The notes under the pieces are model-generated. The model was not told where the DNA came from. It worked only from the letters and a program-made list of their open reading frames with translations, and did not search any database. DNA of 47,092 nucleotides from Candidatus Cloacimonadota bacterium. Its GTDB lineage: Bacteria > Cloacimonadota > Cloacimonadia > Cloacimonadales > Cloacimonadaceae. Where the stretch lies: positions 1 through 47,092 of the forward strand of contig JAQWBI010000012.1 in NCBI GenBank assembly GCA_028706475.1. The letters run 5' to 3'. Positions within the stretch are counted from its first letter, which is position 1. Each line of letters opens with the position of its first letter. Of the stretch, positions 9,252 to 16,926 are shown one piece after another. Made by a program: the position numbers and the translations under genes.

Positions 9252-10174
9252 AACTCCGCTGCAATATGGGCTGCTAGAACTACATTGTTCTTCAGTAGCA
9301 CCAGGTTTGCACTTACAGATTTATTCTCGGTTATTTCTGCTAAAATGGCCAGCAGATATGGGGTTAATGCCTTGCCGGATAAGCCTTTGGCATCGGAGAT
9401 TGCTTGCTGGATATAAGGCTCGATCTCTTCTCGGGCTATTTCCGATTCTTTTGGAATGGGATTGGCTATCAACATTCCAGAGGAGACAAGCGGCAAATCC
9501 TGATGATAACGATAAGCTGTAGCCAGTTCGCTAAGCGAGTCCAAACGATCAACTGTTTGCCCGCTTTGACGACTGTAGAAACTGGGGAATTCCTCTGTTT
9601 GCCATCCATATACTGGAACACCTGAGCTTTCCAGCATCTCCAAGGTCGCAGGGATGTCTAGGATAGCCTTGCAGCCAGCGCATACTACGATCATGGGGAT
9701 ACTCGCCAATGCCTTGATGTCCAGAGAGATATCCATCGTGTTTTGCCATCCGCGATGCACTCCACCGATTCCACCGGTGGCAAACACATCAATGCCCACC
9801 AGATGTGCCAAATACATCGTAGCGGATACTGTAGTCCCGCCACTGTATTTGCGGGCTGCTGCCATAGAGATATCCCTTGAGGTAAGCTTGTGTAAAGCTT
9901 CCGGTTGCATAAATTTATAGGTCAACAACTTGATGTCTTCTGCATCCAAGCCTATGTGAAACACACCATCCAAAGCGCAGATTGTGGCAGGAGTTGCACC
10001 ATTTTCAAGCGCACAGTATTCCAACATGGAAAGAGTCTCCAGGTTCTGAGGATAAGGCAGACCGTGTGTGATTACAGTGGATTCCAGTGCTACTATTGCT
10101 TTATTCTCTGCAAGCGCTAGTCTTACGGGGGCAGATATCTTGAGGGGAAGTGGATAGACTTTTGCCGGTGTCAT
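9248..10174 (-). CDS. psuG: Pseudouridine-5'-phosphate glycosidase
   Basis: Splits pseudouridine 5'-phosphate into uracil and ribose 5-phosphate, allowing salvage of this modified nucleoside. The 308-residue protein is typical in length. Motifs seen are IVALESTVITHGLPYP with Glu31, GATPATICALDG, LTSRDISMAAARKYSGGTT, FATGGIGGVHRG, and CAGCKAILDIPATLE with Lys169, the expected Schiff-base lysine. No PsuK kinase is adjacent, so pseudouridine phosphorylation must be encoded elsewhere or the substrate must come ready-made. It is transcribed with dppA, which it overlaps by 4 bases. Confidence 0.95.
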   Translation of the reverse strand: MTPAKVYPLPLKISAPVRLALAENKAIVALESTVITHGLPYPQNLETLSMLEYCALENGATPATICALDGVFHIGLDAEDIKLLTYKFMQPEALHKLTSRDISMAAARKYSGGTTVSATMYLAHLVGIDVFATGGIGGVHRGWQNTMDISLDIKALASIPMIVVCAGCKAILDIPATLEMLESSGVPVYGWQTEEFPSFYSRQSGQTVDRLDSLSELATAYRYHQDLPLVSSGMLIANPIPKESEIAREEIEPYIQQAISDAKGLSGKALTPYLLAILAEITENKSVSANLVLLKNNVVLAAHIAAEL

Positions 10175-10208
10175 CGTAGAGTTTCGTTACCGGTATCAGA
10201 TATAGCGA

Positions 10209-10706
10209 CTAGTTGCTAGCCAGTTGATCCTGAGGAAGTTCGTTTTCGGGATGTACGATTATAACTTCCACGGGGGCTACTCCGGGTAGGATCAGGCCGA
10301 TCTCTTTCGCAGCAGCATAAGAGAGATCTATGTCTCTTCCATGGGGGAAGGGGCCTCTGTCGTTTACGCGTACTTCAACCGATTGACCATTTTGGGGATT
10401 TGTAACGATAAGTCTGGTGTCAAAGGGGAGAGTTTTGTGTGCGCAGGTCATTGCATAGCGATCGTAAATTTCGCCGCTGGCAGTTCTGCGACCATGGAAG
10501 TACTTCGAGTAGTAGGAAGCGACCATTATTTCCGGATCGATTCCCGGGGGTTCCTGAGTGTGCAATGAATCAATAACCAGAGCGGTCTGATCCTGGCTGA
10601 TCTCCTCATTGCCGATTCCGGCTACAGAATCTGCGATTACCGGCCCTACCAGGAGGACTTGCAATCCCAAAAACGTAACCAATATTTTCTTTTTGAATTT
10701 CTTCAT
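10209..10706 (-). CDS. rlpA: RlpA-like double-psi beta-barrel septal protein
   Basis: A 165-residue exported protein with an N-terminal signal (KKKILVTFLGLQVLLVGPVIA) and one RlpA double-psi beta-barrel domain at about residues 60-155. Visible family motifs are ASYYSKYFHGRRTASGE, AMTCAHKTLPFDTRL, VRVNDRGPF and RDIDLSYAAAKEIGL. RlpA proteins act on peptidoglycan at the septum, some as lytic transglycosylases. There is no SPOR domain and no lipobox, so it is a minimal version. GGAG precedes the ATG by 4 bases. It is separated from psuG by 34 bases and may share its transcript. Confidence 0.88.
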   Translation of the reverse strand: MKKFKKKILVTFLGLQVLLVGPVIADSVAGIGNEEISQDQTALVIDSLHTQEPPGIDPEIMVASYYSKYFHGRRTASGEIYDRYAMTCAHKTLPFDTRLIVTNPQNGQSVEVRVNDRGPFPHGRDIDLSYAAAKEIGLILPGVAPVEVIIVHPENELPQDQLASN

Positions 10707-10966
10707 ATTACTCCAAAATGAGTTCCTAATCTCATATTCGGGTGACAGTGATTTGGAGGTTGATATCTGTCAAGAAAAAATGACAAACTTGGTCTTATTT
10801 CATTGTCATATATATACTAAGGTGATACGATAATCTGTCATGATTGGCTCTGAAATGCTGTGGATTCAGCACTTGAACAAGTGGTCTGTAACTGCGAAAT
10901 GCATCCCAGAAAAACTGGTTTTATTCATGATGCTTTTGAATCAAAATGGCGATGGAATCTACTAAC
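10707..10966. other. Spacer upstream of rlpA
   Basis: 260 bases with no gene. A minus-strand TTGACA (about 10768-10773) lies some 65 bases before rlpA and is a possible -35 box, but I see no convincing -10 at 16-18 bases. No terminator hairpin with a T run is evident for the ABC-F gene that ends at 10967. Confidence 0.35.
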
Positions 10967-12739
10967 TTAATCTGTAACTGTATTTATTTTGTCACTAAGA
11001 TAAACCCAGCGGCTGAAAGCAATCTCGTGTTTTGTGTTGTAGTCATCTATCTCTTTGGCGATGATGGCATATTCATCGTGCTTGAGGCCGCTTTTCCCTA
11101 GTTCTTCCTCGATCCGCAACAGCTCGGCTTCGATTTTCTCGATCTCAGATTCAATTCTTTCGTACTCTCTCTGTTCCTTGTAAGACAATCCTTTGTTTTC
11201 TCGTTTCGGTTTCCAGATTTTTGGCTTTTCACAATCTTCAGTTTCTTCTTCCTGATAGCGTTTTACCAATAGATAATCGGAATAGTTACCGGCAAACTTT
11301 CGGAGCTTGCCATTCTCGAAGATTATCAAATAGTCCACTGTCCGATCCAGGAAATAGCGATCGTGGGATACAATTAACAGGCATCCTTTGAAGGCATCCA
11401 GATAATCCTCTAAAATCTCCAGACTGGGGATGTCCAGGTCGTTTGTGGGTTCGTCCAAAATGATGAAATTTGCGCCGAACAACAGCGATTTTAACAGTTG
11501 TAGACGTTTGCGTTCTCCTCCGGAAAGTGAAGAGAGTCGCTGTTGTTGCATCTTGCCGTCGAAGAGGAAGCGATTGAGCATCTCTGTAGCAGAGACCTTG
11601 CTTCCATCGGCTGTACGGATACTTTCGGCATATTGAGCTATGTAGTCGTAAACACTCATCATTAAGTTCAGGTCTTCTTCTTCCTGCTTATAATAAGCAA
11701 AATGAGTGTTCATACCAACTTTGATGCTGCCGATATCGGGCTTCTCTTCACCGGTAATCAAGCGTAGAAGCGTGGTTTTTCCACATCCATTCGGACCCAA
11801 TATTCCGATGCGTTCCAAGGGCTGAAAGTGATGATCGAGGTCTTCGAACAATGTGTTACCATCGTATGATTTGCTAAGCTTATGCAGTTCCAGGATGGTC
11901 TTTCCTAAACGATCGGTTTGGAAAGAGATATCGAGCTCTTTATTTGAAATCAGGTAGCTCTTGCTTAATAGTTCTTTCACCCGTTCCACATGGTTTTTGG
12001 GCTTTGTGGCTCTTGCTTTTGCACCTCTGGCTAGCCATGCCAATTCCTTGGAGAGCTGCGCTTGGCGGCGGGTTTCCTTGCATTTGCTATCTTGATCCCG
12101 CAAGATTTTGCCCTTCAGATAAGCACTGTAGTTCCCTTCATAAAAGAAAAACTGTTTATTTTCTATGTTCAGGATCTGATTACATACGGTATCCAGAAAA
12201 TAACGATCGTGGGTAACGAATATCAGCGCTATTTTACTGGAGATTAAGGTGTTTTGCAACCATTCGATGCTGTCCAGATCAAGATGGTTTGTAGGTTCGT
12301 CCAGCAGAAGCAGGTCTGGTTCTTGCGCCAAGGCCTTGGCTAGGTCGGCTTTGCGGCGTTGGCCTCCAGAGAGAATGCCCATTTTGGTGTCATAAAGCTC
12401 CATACCCAAGCGACTGAGGATTGCCTTGTAGTGATGTTCTTCTTTCTGGATATCCTTTTGTTTAGGTAACACATGTTCCAATACTGTGCACTCAAGATCA
12501 ATCGGAGCATTTTGTTCCAGATAGGCGATTTTGAGATCTTTACGAGTCGTAATGTTACCGCGGTTGGCTTGGATAATGCCGGCCACTACTTTCAGGAGAG
12601 TGCTTTTACCACATCCATTTACACCTAGTATGCCCAGTTTGTCTTCAGCGTGAATGCCAAAGGATGCATCCTCGATGACAACTTTGTCACCGAAAGCGAC
12701 ATGGATGTTCTCTGCAGTAAGGATTACTTCGTTTGCCAT
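10967..12739 (-). CDS. ABC-F family ATPase (Uup-like)
   Basis: A 590-residue soluble protein with two ABC ATPase domains and no membrane segments, typical of ABC-F factors that act on the ribosome. Domain 1 has Walker A GVNGCGKS (39-46), signature LSGGQRRK and DEPTNHLDL. Domain 2 has GPNGCGKTT, LSGGERKR and DEPTNDLDI. A charged coiled-coil C-terminus (about 510-585) is typical of the Uup subgroup. The start is fixed: an in-frame TAA lies two codons upstream and the next Met is far inside. The ATG is 6 bases after the 3' end of the tRNA-Arg gene, so the only Shine-Dalgarno-like bases (AGGGA) are in the tRNA acceptor stem. Confidence 0.93.
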   Translation of the reverse strand: MANEVILTAENIHVAFGDKVVIEDASFGIHAEDKLGILGVNGCGKSTLLKVVAGIIQANRGNITTRKDLKIAYLEQNAPIDLECTVLEHVLPKQKDIQKEEHHYKAILSRLGMELYDTKMGILSGGQRRKADLAKALAQEPDLLLLDEPTNHLDLDSIEWLQNTLISSKIALIFVTHDRYFLDTVCNQILNIENKQFFFYEGNYSAYLKGKILRDQDSKCKETRRQAQLSKELAWLARGAKARATKPKNHVERVKELLSKSYLISNKELDISFQTDRLGKTILELHKLSKSYDGNTLFEDLDHHFQPLERIGILGPNGCGKTTLLRLITGEEKPDIGSIKVGMNTHFAYYKQEEEDLNLMMSVYDYIAQYAESIRTADGSKVSATEMLNRFLFDGKMQQQRLSSLSGGERKRLQLLKSLLFGANFIILDEPTNDLDIPSLEILEDYLDAFKGCLLIVSHDRYFLDRTVDYLIIFENGKLRKFAGNYSDYLLVKRYQEEETEDCEKPKIWKPKRENKGLSYKEQREYERIESEIEKIEAELLRIEEELGKSGLKHDEYAIIAKEIDDYNTKHEIAFSRWVYLSDKINTVTD

Positions 12740-12745
12740 ATATTA

Positions 12746-12822
12746 TGGCGTCCCTGAGGCGATTCGAACGCCTGACCTTCACCTTCGGAGGGTGCCACTC
12801 TATCCAGCTGAGCTACAGGGAC
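12746..12822 (-). tRNA. tRNA-Arg (anticodon CCG), CCA encoded
   Basis: A complete cloverleaf reads on the minus strand. The acceptor is GTCCCTG paired with CAGGGAC, followed by G and an encoded CCA (12746-12748). The D arm is GCTC/GAGT with loop AGCTGGATA. The anticodon stem has loop CTCCGAA, giving anticodon CCG. The T arm is AGGCG-TTCGAAT-CGCCT. The 27-43 pair is G-A, a mismatch, and 10-25 is a G-U wobble. It lies between thyX and the ABC-F gene. Confidence 0.96.
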
Positions 12823-12827
12823 GCAGA

Positions 12828-12862
12828 ATGATATAGTCATAAGTTTTGGCTATCGGCTTTCT
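12828..12862 (-). promoter_or_regulatory. Possible promoter for the tRNA-Arg / ABC-F unit
   Basis: A perfect TTGACA hexamer occurs on the minus strand directly after the thyX stop, about 40 bases before the mature tRNA 5' end. A T/A-rich TTATGACTATATC follows, but the best -10 match is at 19-20 bases, longer than ideal. The position suits a tRNA promoter; the -10 assignment is uncertain. Confidence 0.35.
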
Positions 12863-12872
12863 GTCAACAGAT

Positions 12873-14282
12873 TTACTTGAAACAGCTTTTACCACAAAGC
12901 ATACGGGACGAATTCGGAGCATGCTTTTTCACAATTTTGCAGATAGCTTCCGAGACCTCGCGAATCTCCCATTGTGCGTGTTCATCGCTGCGTAGGCGAA
13001 TAAAATGGTACAACTCTCTGCAGTTCATCTTCACATATACCTTGCAAATGGAGCCATTTAGTTTTAAATAGTCTTGAACTGCTTCAATGGCTTCTGGGAT
13101 CATGTCCGAAAAGCTGATACATTCCTTGATCATGCTATTCCACTGATCTTCTCTACCAATCATTTTGATGGCTTCCGGAATCAGGAAATTGCCAGAATAG
13201 ACCTTCTTCTTCAGGATTGTGCATTGACGGTGTCTCTTGAATTGAGCCCAGCAGGATTCGCTGATAAAGAGCTCAAACTCAAAATCTGCTGCTTCAAAGG
13301 CGCGGGGTACCTTGTGCCAGCTCTTCATACCGGTAAATACCTGTTGCCATAGCTGTTCTTTAGACAATCTCGGTAAGCGGGAGACTAGCTCCAGGTTGTC
13401 TTGCCAAGAGAGTTCGCTTTCAGGATAAATAAGAGCAGCAAGGATCTGGTCATCAGCGTTTTTCGGAGCGGAGATTAATCTGGCTTTGTTTTCCAGATCT
13501 ATCGCTGCTAGCCAAGGTAATTCCTGTTGTAAGAATCCGCTGAATCCTACTTTATTTACGTCTACCTTCCCTAAGTATCCATCAGATTCTGTGTGACGAA
13601 TCAAAGAGGGGCAGATAGGTTTTACTTCTTTGATGATCAGCTCTTTAAGTTCCAAGGCTTCCTTTAGCGGGATGGTCGCTAATCTGCGTAAAAGCTGTTC
13701 CAAACTGCGGGCATTAATGGTGATGCCCATTTGAGTCTTTGTGGCAAGGGGGAGTATGTAGCGGGCGTCTTCTTTGGCCAGGCATTCCCTGTCCTTTGGT
13801 TTCATATCGGCTTTGTGGATTATATAATACTCATTCAAGGCATTATAGCTGGTTTCATACTCTGTAAACAGACGGTCCATCAAGTCGCAGTACTGTTGCT
13901 TAAGAGCAGTTCTGCGGCTAAGTTCCTTGGGAATCAGGTAGTCCTTGCTAAAGGTCACGTAACGCTGCGACTTCTCTGTGAATGAAGCCAATCGACTGCG
14001 CTGAACACTCTCGGTGAGTAAACGTGAGACATCAATCAGATCCAAGTTGAACACAGCATGCTCTGCAATGGAGGCATGCCCCATTTCGTAGATAATATTC
14101 TCGTTTGAGCTACGGGCTTTTTCCACTGCGCTCAGAGCTTCCTTACGTAAAGTATCCACGCGCTTGTTGCTACGCGAAATGCGGGCATAAGCAGCGGAGA
14201 TTACTTCAGGAGTGGCATTTTTTGCCTTCAGCTCTGCGATCAGTCCTGCATCGATGTTGTATCCTGCAATAATCAGTTTCAT
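12873..14282 (-). CDS. thyX: Tandem-domain ThyX-type thymidylate synthase
   Basis: A 469-residue protein, about twice a normal ThyX (220-250). ThyX makes dTMP from dUMP with FAD and methylene-tetrahydrofolate. The N-terminal half has RSRLASFTEKSQRY (95-108), matching the family motif RHRxxSxNExSxRY with the His replaced by Ser. The C-terminal half has FKRHRQCTI (350-352 = RHR) and MNCRELYHFIRLRSDEHAQWEIRE (419-442), the usual dUMP-binding end, but no SxRY element. Each half therefore keeps a different part of the site, as if two subunits were fused. Six bases separate it from deoC upstream, which also acts in deoxynucleotide metabolism. Activity is likely but not proven, since both halves have diverged. 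Confidence 0.85.
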   Translation of the reverse strand: MKLIIAGYNIDAGLIAELKAKNATPEVISAAYARISRSNKRVDTLRKEALSAVEKARSSNENIIYEMGHASIAEHAVFNLDLIDVSRLLTESVQRSRLASFTEKSQRYVTFSKDYLIPKELSRRTALKQQYCDLMDRLFTEYETSYNALNEYYIIHKADMKPKDRECLAKEDARYILPLATKTQMGITINARSLEQLLRRLATIPLKEALELKELIIKEVKPICPSLIRHTESDGYLGKVDVNKVGFSGFLQQELPWLAAIDLENKARLISAPKNADDQILAALIYPESELSWQDNLELVSRLPRLSKEQLWQQVFTGMKSWHKVPRAFEAADFEFELFISESCWAQFKRHRQCTILKKKVYSGNFLIPEAIKMIGREDQWNSMIKECISFSDMIPEAIEAVQDYLKLNGSICKVYVKMNCRELYHFIRLRSDEHAQWEIREVSEAICKIVKKHAPNSSRMLCGKSCFK

Positions 14283-14288
14283 TTTTAC

Positions 14289-15062
14289 CTACAATAGGGC
14301 TGTTACACTGCTAGCACCAATGCGGTTTGCACCGCTTTCCAGCATCAGTTTTGCAGTTTCAGGATTGCGGATACCTCCGCTTGCTTTTACGCCAAATTTC
14401 TGTCCCACTACTTCCCGCATCAGAGCGATGTCTTCAGCCTTGGCTCCAGCAGTACCAAAGCCAGTGCTGGTCTTCACAAACTTTGCACCGGCCTTTTTAC
14501 TGAAGAGACAGCTGATAATGATCTCTTCGCGACTTAGATAGCAGGTTTCCAGGATCACTTTCAGCAGTACTTTCTCTTCAAGGCATTGGATGGCTACAGC
14601 TTTTATTGTCTCGAGTGCCATATCCCAGTCTTTACTTTTGATTGCGGCGATGTTTTGTACCATATCCAGCTCTTGCACTCCGGCTTCGATTACTGCTTTT
14701 GCTTCTTTTTTCACTGCTTTACGGCTCCCAGCTCCCAAGGGAAAGTTGATTACTGTGCAAGTCTTTACTGGGGGTAACAGGATTTTACTGGCTTGGGGAA
14801 TGAAATATGAATTGATGCAGACAGAAGCGGTTTTATACTCATTTGCCATAGCGCAAAGCTGGGTTATATCCTCTTTTGTGGTATCAGCTTTCAGAACTGT
14901 GGCATCTATCACACTTGCTAGCTCTTGCTTGGTGTCGAATATTTCGTCCGGCTCGTCGGCCCGGCACTTTGCGCAATGCAGGCAAATCTTATGAGCTCCG
15001 CCACAACGGGCCAAGTCCTCGCCTGGGAAAAAGTCTCTGGTAATTTGTTCAATGCTCTTCAT
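14289..15062 (-). CDS. deoC: Deoxyribose-phosphate aldolase with Cys-rich N-terminus
   Basis: Splits 2-deoxyribose 5-phosphate into glyceraldehyde 3-phosphate and acetaldehyde in deoxynucleoside breakdown. The class I aldolase core is intact: IDATVLKADTT, INFPLGAG, ELDMVQN (Asp133), KFVKTSTGFG with Schiff-base Lys197, and VKASGGIR with Lys226. The first 45 residues extend beyond a minimal DeoC and carry Cys20, Cys27, Cys30 and Cys33, a cluster that could bind metal or an Fe-S centre. The gene overlaps the rlmN stop by 4 bases and leads into thyX. Confidence 0.94.
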   Translation of the reverse strand: MKSIEQITRDFFPGEDLARCGGAHKICLHCAKCRADEPDEIFDTKQELASVIDATVLKADTTKEDITQLCAMANEYKTASVCINSYFIPQASKILLPPVKTCTVINFPLGAGSRKAVKKEAKAVIEAGVQELDMVQNIAAIKSKDWDMALETIKAVAIQCLEEKVLLKVILETCYLSREEIIISCLFSKKAGAKFVKTSTGFGTAGAKAEDIALMREVVGQKFGVKASGGIRNPETAKLMLESGANRIGASSVTALL

Positions 15063-16093
15063 GTGTTGTTATCTCCTTTAAGTCCTGCCAATTGTCCGCA
15101 TGCCCCGCATACTTCTGCTCCACGGCTGCGACGCAGAGTTACAGCCTGATTGAGGCTCTGAGCCTTGGCCAGAAAGGTGTCTATCTCAATCTCGCTGGGA
15201 CTGCGAAAAGGCAAATTGGGAACAGTATTGTAGGGGATGAAGTTGATTTTGCAAGACAAGTCTCCTGCAAAGCGTTTCAATGCCGTGATATCTTCATCGC
15301 CCATATTCACTTCCGGGATCATTATATATTCAAAAGTTACACGGAAACTGCTTTTATTGAGGTAGTACCGTAGTGCTTCTTTGAGTTCTGAAAGCGGGAA
15401 AAGTCGGTTTACCGGCATTAAACGTTCCCGTTTTTCATCTATGGCAGAGTTCAGCGAGACAGCCAGTTTTGTCTTTACTCCGCTATCTGCAAGGCGAATG
15501 ATACCTTGGGGAATGCCGCTGGTGGACACTGTGGTTCGCCGCGGGCTAAAGGCTAGTCCTTGCGGAGATTGAATAATCATCAAACTCTCCAATACCGAAT
15601 CCAGATTGTCGAGGGGTTCACCCATGCCCATAAAGACCAGATTACTCAAGCGAGGTTCAGTAGATAAACTTGTAGCCAGCATAATCTGCCCCACAATCTC
15701 ATGAGTATGCAGACTACGCTTCAACCCCAGAGTACCAGTGGCGCAAAAGCTGCATGCCCGGGCACATCCCACTTGCGAGGAAACACAGAGGGTACGCTTG
15801 TTTGCTGATGGGATCAATACCATCTCGACCAAGGAGCCATCCTCCAGCCTAAGGCGGTATTTGGTGGTCTGATCTTCAGCTGTAAGGCTACAATCGATCT
15901 CCGGGAGATGCCAGCTAAAATGATTCATAAGGTATTCCACAAAGTCTTTGGGAAGGTTTGTAGCTTCCCGGGGGTCAAAGACCATCTTTTTGTAAAACCA
16001 ATCTGCAAATTGTTTGTATCGATAGTCTGGAAACTTACCTATCAGGGATGCTTGTATAGTTTCCGGTTTCTGTGCAAAGATATTTACTGGCAT
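15059..16093 (-). CDS. rlmN: 23S rRNA/tRNA (adenine-C2) methyltransferase RlmN
   Basis: A 344-residue radical-SAM enzyme that methylates C2 of A2503 in 23S rRNA and A37 in some tRNAs. The Fe-S ligands are Cys110, Cys114 and Cys117 in VGCARACSFCATG. Cys103 (TLCVSSQ) and Cys332 (GACGQLAG) match the two catalytic cysteines, the second being the one that is transiently methylated. The GMGEPLDN motif is present. The length fits the family. The start overlaps the end of the ricT-like gene by 10 bases, so it is translated from the same transcript. Confidence 0.96.
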   Translation of the reverse strand: MPVNIFAQKPETIQASLIGKFPDYRYKQFADWFYKKMVFDPREATNLPKDFVEYLMNHFSWHLPEIDCSLTAEDQTTKYRLRLEDGSLVEMVLIPSANKRTLCVSSQVGCARACSFCATGTLGLKRSLHTHEIVGQIMLATSLSTEPRLSNLVFMGMGEPLDNLDSVLESLMIIQSPQGLAFSPRRTTVSTSGIPQGIIRLADSGVKTKLAVSLNSAIDEKRERLMPVNRLFPLSELKEALRYYLNKSSFRVTFEYIMIPEVNMGDEDITALKRFAGDLSCKINFIPYNTVPNLPFRSPSEIEIDTFLAKAQSLNQAVTLRRSRGAEVCGACGQLAGLKGDNNT

Positions 16094-16926
16094 GTTTCCA
16101 AGTCTGGAATGCTGATTACTCGGAGTCTGGAGTATTCATCCGGATTCATTTCAACTATAATTTGGTCTTCTGTACTCAGGTAAATCTTTTGTGCCAATAC
16201 ATCAATCCGATACACCATAGCTCGGCTATCGGCATATTGAACACAAGTTCCGATGATGGGAAAACCCTTGCCTTCCTCCACATAAAAATCTTCTTCGAAA
16301 TTCAGGCAGCAGAGCAATCTGCCACATGGTCCGGAGATCTTGGAGAGGTTACCAGCCAGGTTTTGATCTTTAGCCATCTTTATAGTAACCTGATTGAAGC
16401 GCTTCAGAAAGCTGGAACAGCAGTATTGGTGTCCACACATGCCAAAGCCGCCCAAACGTTTTGCTTCGTCGCGCCCGGTTGTCTGATGCAGTTCTATGCG
16501 GGTTTTAAAGATTGTAGCCAATTCGCGCACAAATACCCTAAAATCGATTCTGCCATCTGCAGTGAAGAAGAATGTGAGTTTATTACCGTCAAATTGGAAT
16601 ACTGTTTCGATAAGTTTCATTTCAAAAGGGTATCGCAAAAGCAGGTCATTGAAGGTACGAGAGGCTTTTTCCTCTTCATAGCCGATACTGCGTAGCTTTT
16701 CAAAGTCCTCTTCTGTGGCGCAGCGGCGAATTTTATATATCCTGCCATTACTGTCCGGGATTTCTTTTTCTTCACGGGGAACGGCCATGTGCACTATCTG
16801 AGCGATATCTTCGCCCCGCTCTACTTCGACGATTATCAAGTCTTCAGGGTTTATGGGCAGCTGTTCGGGATTCTGGTAATACCCCATGCGTCCGGAGCGA
16901 AATTCAACTTCTATATAGTCTTGCAT
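16084..16926 (-). CDS. PSP1-domain protein, RicT (YaaT)-like
   Basis: A 280-residue cytoplasmic protein of the PSP1 family. Residues about 65-145 form the PSP1 domain. The downstream half carries the family cysteine clusters MCGHQYCCSSF (Cys164, 169, 170) and GPCGRLLCCLNFEEDFY (Cys201, 206, 207). In Bacillus, RicT works with RicA and RicF in a complex that binds Fe-S clusters and influences mRNA maturation by RNase Y. No ricA or ricF is visible here. It overlaps the GlmU-like gene upstream by 16 bases and rlmN downstream by 10. The family is certain; its role in this organism is inference. Confidence 0.9.
   Translation of the reverse strand: MQDYIEVEFRSGRMGYYQNPEQLPINPEDLIIVEVERGEDIAQIVHMAVPREEKEIPDSNGRIYKIRRCATEEDFEKLRSIGYEEEKASRTFNDLLLRYPFEMKLIETVFQFDGNKLTFFFTADGRIDFRVFVRELATIFKTRIELHQTTGRDEAKRLGGFGMCGHQYCCSSFLKRFNQVTIKMAKDQNLAGNLSKISGPCGRLLCCLNFEEDFYVEEGKGFPIIGTCVQYADSRAMVYRIDVLAQKIYLSTEDQIIVEMNPDEYSRLRVISIPDLETCQ

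Noticed and set aside
12654-12836. Plus-strand 60-codon frame reading PEAIRTPDLHLRRVPLYPAELQ
   Set aside because: This is the antisense translation of the tRNA-Arg gene, a well-known spurious prediction.
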